Source: Acinetobacter sp. XS-4 (GTDB lineage: Bacteria; Pseudomonadota; Gammaproteobacteria; Pseudomonadales; Moraxellaceae). From it: 64,000 nt of DNA. The notes under the pieces are model-generated. The model ran no database searches. It saw only the letters and a list, made by a program, of their open reading frames with translations, and was not told where the DNA came from. Below are positions 61,695 through 64,000 of the stretch, piece after piece; position 1 is the first letter of the stretch, and each line of letters starts with the position of its first letter. The stretch covers positions 2,666,001 through 2,730,000 of the forward strand of contig NZ_CP094657.1 in assembly GCF_023920705.1 (NCBI RefSeq). The letters run 5' to 3'. Both the position numbers and the translations under genes were made by a program.

Positions 61695-61709
61695 AAATGA
61701 GTCTCATTT
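61695..61709. promoter_or_regulatory. Palindrome upstream of the second TonB receptor, Fur-like
   Basis: AAATGAGTCTCATTT is a perfect 7-1-7 palindrome about 105 bp before the receptor start. It shares the ATGAG/CTCAT core seen in many gamma-proteobacterial Fur-type sites. It is off the strict consensus, so moderate confidence. Confidence 0.55.
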
Positions 61710-61814
61710 ATATATACTTTACACACTTTTTTTGAGTCTAATCGGCACTCCTGTTCGCTTGAATAGTCGCTCTTTTTTAGCCTTTCACGATGTTTATATC
61801 ACTTAGGTATACGT

Positions 61815-63986
61815 ATGTTTGCTTTCTCCCCGCGTAAAAATTTAATTACTGTTGAAATTTTAAAACATAGTAGCCCCTTGCTTTTATCCCTCATCCCTAT
61901 CATATCTTGGGCAGAAACAACGGCGATCCAACCAGCGCAACTAGAGACTATTAAAGTTCGGGCTGAAGCGAACTCAAGCTACATCGAAACTCAAACAGCA
62001 TCGACTTTACGAGGCAATCAAAAAAATTTAGAAAGTCCACAAACCGTAAATGTCGTTTCTAAGCAATATATGAAAGACTATTTACCTGCAAATTTGGATA
62101 ATGCACTGACCCAAGTCAGCGGCATTACGCAAGGTAATACTTTAGGCGGTACGCAAGATACCGTAATGAAGCGTGGTTTTGGTGACAATCGTGATGGTTC
62201 AATTACTGTAAATGGTATGCCGATTGTGCAAGGCCGAACCATGAACGCAGCAGTTGAACAAGTTGAAGTTTTAAAAGGTCCATCTTCACTACTCTATGGC
62301 ATTATGGACCCAGGTGGTGTGGTCAATGTTATTACAAAGAAACCAGAAACCACTCAAAAAACTGAATTTTCAGTATATGGTTCAAGTTTTGCTGCGGGTA
62401 AAAATGGTTTAGGCGCAAGCATAGATACCACGGGCGCGATTAGTGACAGTAACTTTTCCTATCGCTTTATTGCTGATCACTCAGATGCGGACTATTGGCG
62501 TAATTTTGGCAATCTCAAACAGTCATTAATTGCTCCATCTTTAGCGTGGGATAATGGTCAAACTAAAGTGAACCTGAGCTATCAATACCGCCACTTTGAT
62601 GTGCCTTTTGACCGTTCTACCGTTTTTGACCCAAAAACAAATAAAGCCCTACCCGTTTCTAAATATCAACGTCTAGATGAAGCTTTTAACCAAATGAAAG
62701 GTGAAGATCATCTGGCACAACTGTTAGTTGATCACAAGATTAATGATAATTGGTCAGCTCACTTAGGCTATACCTATAACTACGAAACTTATGATGCCAA
62801 TCAGTTACGCGTGACCAAGTTAGATACGACCAAACACACCGTTACACGTCGTACAGATGCCACCTTAAATGCAGAAAGCATAGACAGCAATGCCCAAGCC
62901 TATATCACTGGTTCAACCAATCTATTTGGTTTAAAACATGATATTCAAATTGGTTCAGACATCGAATATCGTAAATATTTCCGTCCAGATATGGTTCGAG
63001 GTGATACCTCAACCTTAGATTATTTAAATCCAAGTTTTGGAACTGTTGAACCATCTCAAAATGTTGTCGCATCAGATAGCGACCAAACAGATAAACTACA
63101 TACTTATGGTTTTTATGTTCAAGATGCCATTCATTTAAATGAGAAATGGATTGCTGTACTTGGTGGTCGTTACCTTAACTATGAGCAAACTGCTGGACGT
63201 GGCAGACCGTTTAAGGAAAATACTAACACCAATGATGATGCCTGGCTCCCACATGCTGGTTTAGTCTATCAATGGAATGACCAACTTTCATTCTATGGTA
63301 GTTATACCGAGTCACTTAAACCATCTTCTTCAATTGCTCCTTTAGGCGGCGATGCGATCATTAATGCAGATGTTCAGCCTGAACAAGCTAAGTCTTATGA
63401 AGTTGGTGCAAAATACGAGTTAAATGACCGTATTAAAGCCAATTTTGCAATCTATGACATTAAAAAACGTAATGTTTTAGCTAAAGTCACCAACTCATCT
63501 ACTAATGAAGTCGAACTACATACAACGGGTGCTGTTCGTTCTAAAGGTGCTGAACTCGACCTGACAGGCCGTCTAACAGATCAGCTTGATGCCACCCTCA
63601 CCTATGCCTATACAGACGCTAAAGTGACTGAAGATGAAAGTGGCCTAGAAGGTAACCGCCTAAACAATGTGGCGCGTAATACAGCTTCTCTGGCATTAGC
63701 CTATAATTATGGGCAGCTTTACAACGGTAATTTACGTTTAGGTTTGAGCGGTAATTATGTAGGAAAACGTGCTGGGGATTCGGAAAATACCTTTGATCTA
63801 CCTGACTATACGCTGGCTAACGCCTTTGTGAGTTATGACACCACCATTGCTAAACAAGCAGTTACTTTCCAATTTAATTTAAATAATATCTTTGACACTA
63901 CTTACTACACAGCTAGCGTCAATAATTTGACTGTATCTCAAGGTGACTCTCGCCAAGCAGTATTACGCGCAACCTTTAAATTTTAA
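61815..63986 (+). CDS. TonB-dependent siderophore receptor
   Basis: A 723-residue outer-membrane receptor with a long signal peptide (ending ISWA). Plug domain contains ESPQTVNVVSKQYMKDYLPAN and EVLKGPSSLLYGIMDPGGVVNVITKKP; beta-barrel ends VLRATFKF. It lacks the STN domain, so it imports but does not signal. Pattern resembles ferric-siderophore receptors of the FhuA/FpvA-like superfamily. Palindrome upstream suggests Fur control. Confidence 0.9.
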   Translation: MFAFSPRKNLITVEILKHSSPLLLSLIPIISWAETTAIQPAQLETIKVRAEANSSYIETQTASTLRGNQKNLESPQTVNVVSKQYMKDYLPANLDNALTQVSGITQGNTLGGTQDTVMKRGFGDNRDGSITVNGMPIVQGRTMNAAVEQVEVLKGPSSLLYGIMDPGGVVNVITKKPETTQKTEFSVYGSSFAAGKNGLGASIDTTGAISDSNFSYRFIADHSDADYWRNFGNLKQSLIAPSLAWDNGQTKVNLSYQYRHFDVPFDRSTVFDPKTNKALPVSKYQRLDEAFNQMKGEDHLAQLLVDHKINDNWSAHLGYTYNYETYDANQLRVTKLDTTKHTVTRRTDATLNAESIDSNAQAYITGSTNLFGLKHDIQIGSDIEYRKYFRPDMVRGDTSTLDYLNPSFGTVEPSQNVVASDSDQTDKLHTYGFYVQDAIHLNEKWIAVLGGRYLNYEQTAGRGRPFKENTNTNDDAWLPHAGLVYQWNDQLSFYGSYTESLKPSSSIAPLGGDAIINADVQPEQAKSYEVGAKYELNDRIKANFAIYDIKKRNVLAKVTNSSTNEVELHTTGAVRSKGAELDLTGRLTDQLDATLTYAYTDAKVTEDESGLEGNRLNNVARNTASLALAYNYGQLYNGNLRLGLSGNYVGKRAGDSENTFDLPDYTLANAFVSYDTTIAKQAVTFQFNLNNIFDTTYYTASVNNLTVSQGDSRQAVLRATFKF

Positions 63987-64000
63987 AACACAGGATCAGA

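Noticed and set aside
1..64000. CRISPR arrays, tRNA or rRNA genes, complete IS elements, intact prophage
   Set aside because: I scanned for regular repeats, transposases, integrases and phage structural genes and saw none. The C4-like leaders and M15 peptidase are the only phage-flavoured items.

Overview
The window looks like an Acinetobacter chromosome, probably the A. calcoaceticus-baumannii complex. This rests on AT-rich sequence, the gene families present (YddG-type exporters, OprB/DcaP-like porins, Nramp-pxp 5-oxoproline operon, FecIRA-type iron signalling) and two closely related TetR regulators of a kind known from A. baumannii. Species assignment is inference. I saw no tRNA, rRNA, intact IS element, CRISPR array or complete prophage.

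Layout. 1-2.8 kb: guanidine-utilisation operon (biotin-dependent guanidine/urea-type carboxylase, cut by the window edge, plus two carboxyguanidine-deiminase-type DUF1989 proteins). It is led by a guanidine-I riboswitch, a textbook sigma-54 promoter and an NtrC-like upstream site. 3-5.1 kb: a frameshifted L-carnitine/3-hydroxyacyl-CoA dehydrogenase divergent from a GlxA-type AraC regulator. 5.3-7.2 kb: two convergent YddG paralogues. 7.2-10.7 kb: pyruvate carboxylase. 10.8-18.1 kb: GntR-headed catabolic cluster (FAD oxidase, MFS carrier, DapA-like lyase, aldehyde dehydrogenase, porin) of unknown substrate. 18.5-23.7 kb: hydrolase, SRPBCC protein, small protein, TetR regulator with an elaborate RNA leader, M15 peptidase and a membrane protein. 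24.2-31.8 kb: 5-oxoproline operon with Nramp carrier and LysR regulator. 32-39.7 kb: SDR, DUF4424 protein, several unknown small proteins, and a serine hydrolase-porin pair. 40-41.1 kb: second TetR regulator with the same RNA leader. 41.3-51.2 kb: HD protein, metallo-hydrolase, Nudix hydrolase, MFS/serine hydrolase pair with LysR, and a TetR-controlled isomerase plus two alpha/beta hydrolases. 51.4-54.8 kb: lipoprotein acid phosphatase and an EAL protein. 55-64 kb: FecI-FecR-TonB receptor system with a Fur box, DUF1826, PEP mutase-like, GNAT and a second TonB receptor.

The most interesting object is a structured leader present twice (about 21.69-21.95 kb and 40.85-41.09 kb, both minus strand), each upstream of a 184-residue TetR gene. 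Each copy has a TTGAC-17 bp-TATCCT promoter, a long-range helix whose two copies differ in sequence but stay perfectly paired, a stable tetraloop hairpin, a hairpin loop complementary to a downstream arm, and a hairpin that hides a strong Shine-Dalgarno sequence of a short leader ORF. The layout resembles the C4 antisense RNA/Icd immunity leaders of P1- and P4-type phages, here apparently wired to host TetR regulators. Calling it C4-like, and linking it to A. baumannii opacity switching, is inference.
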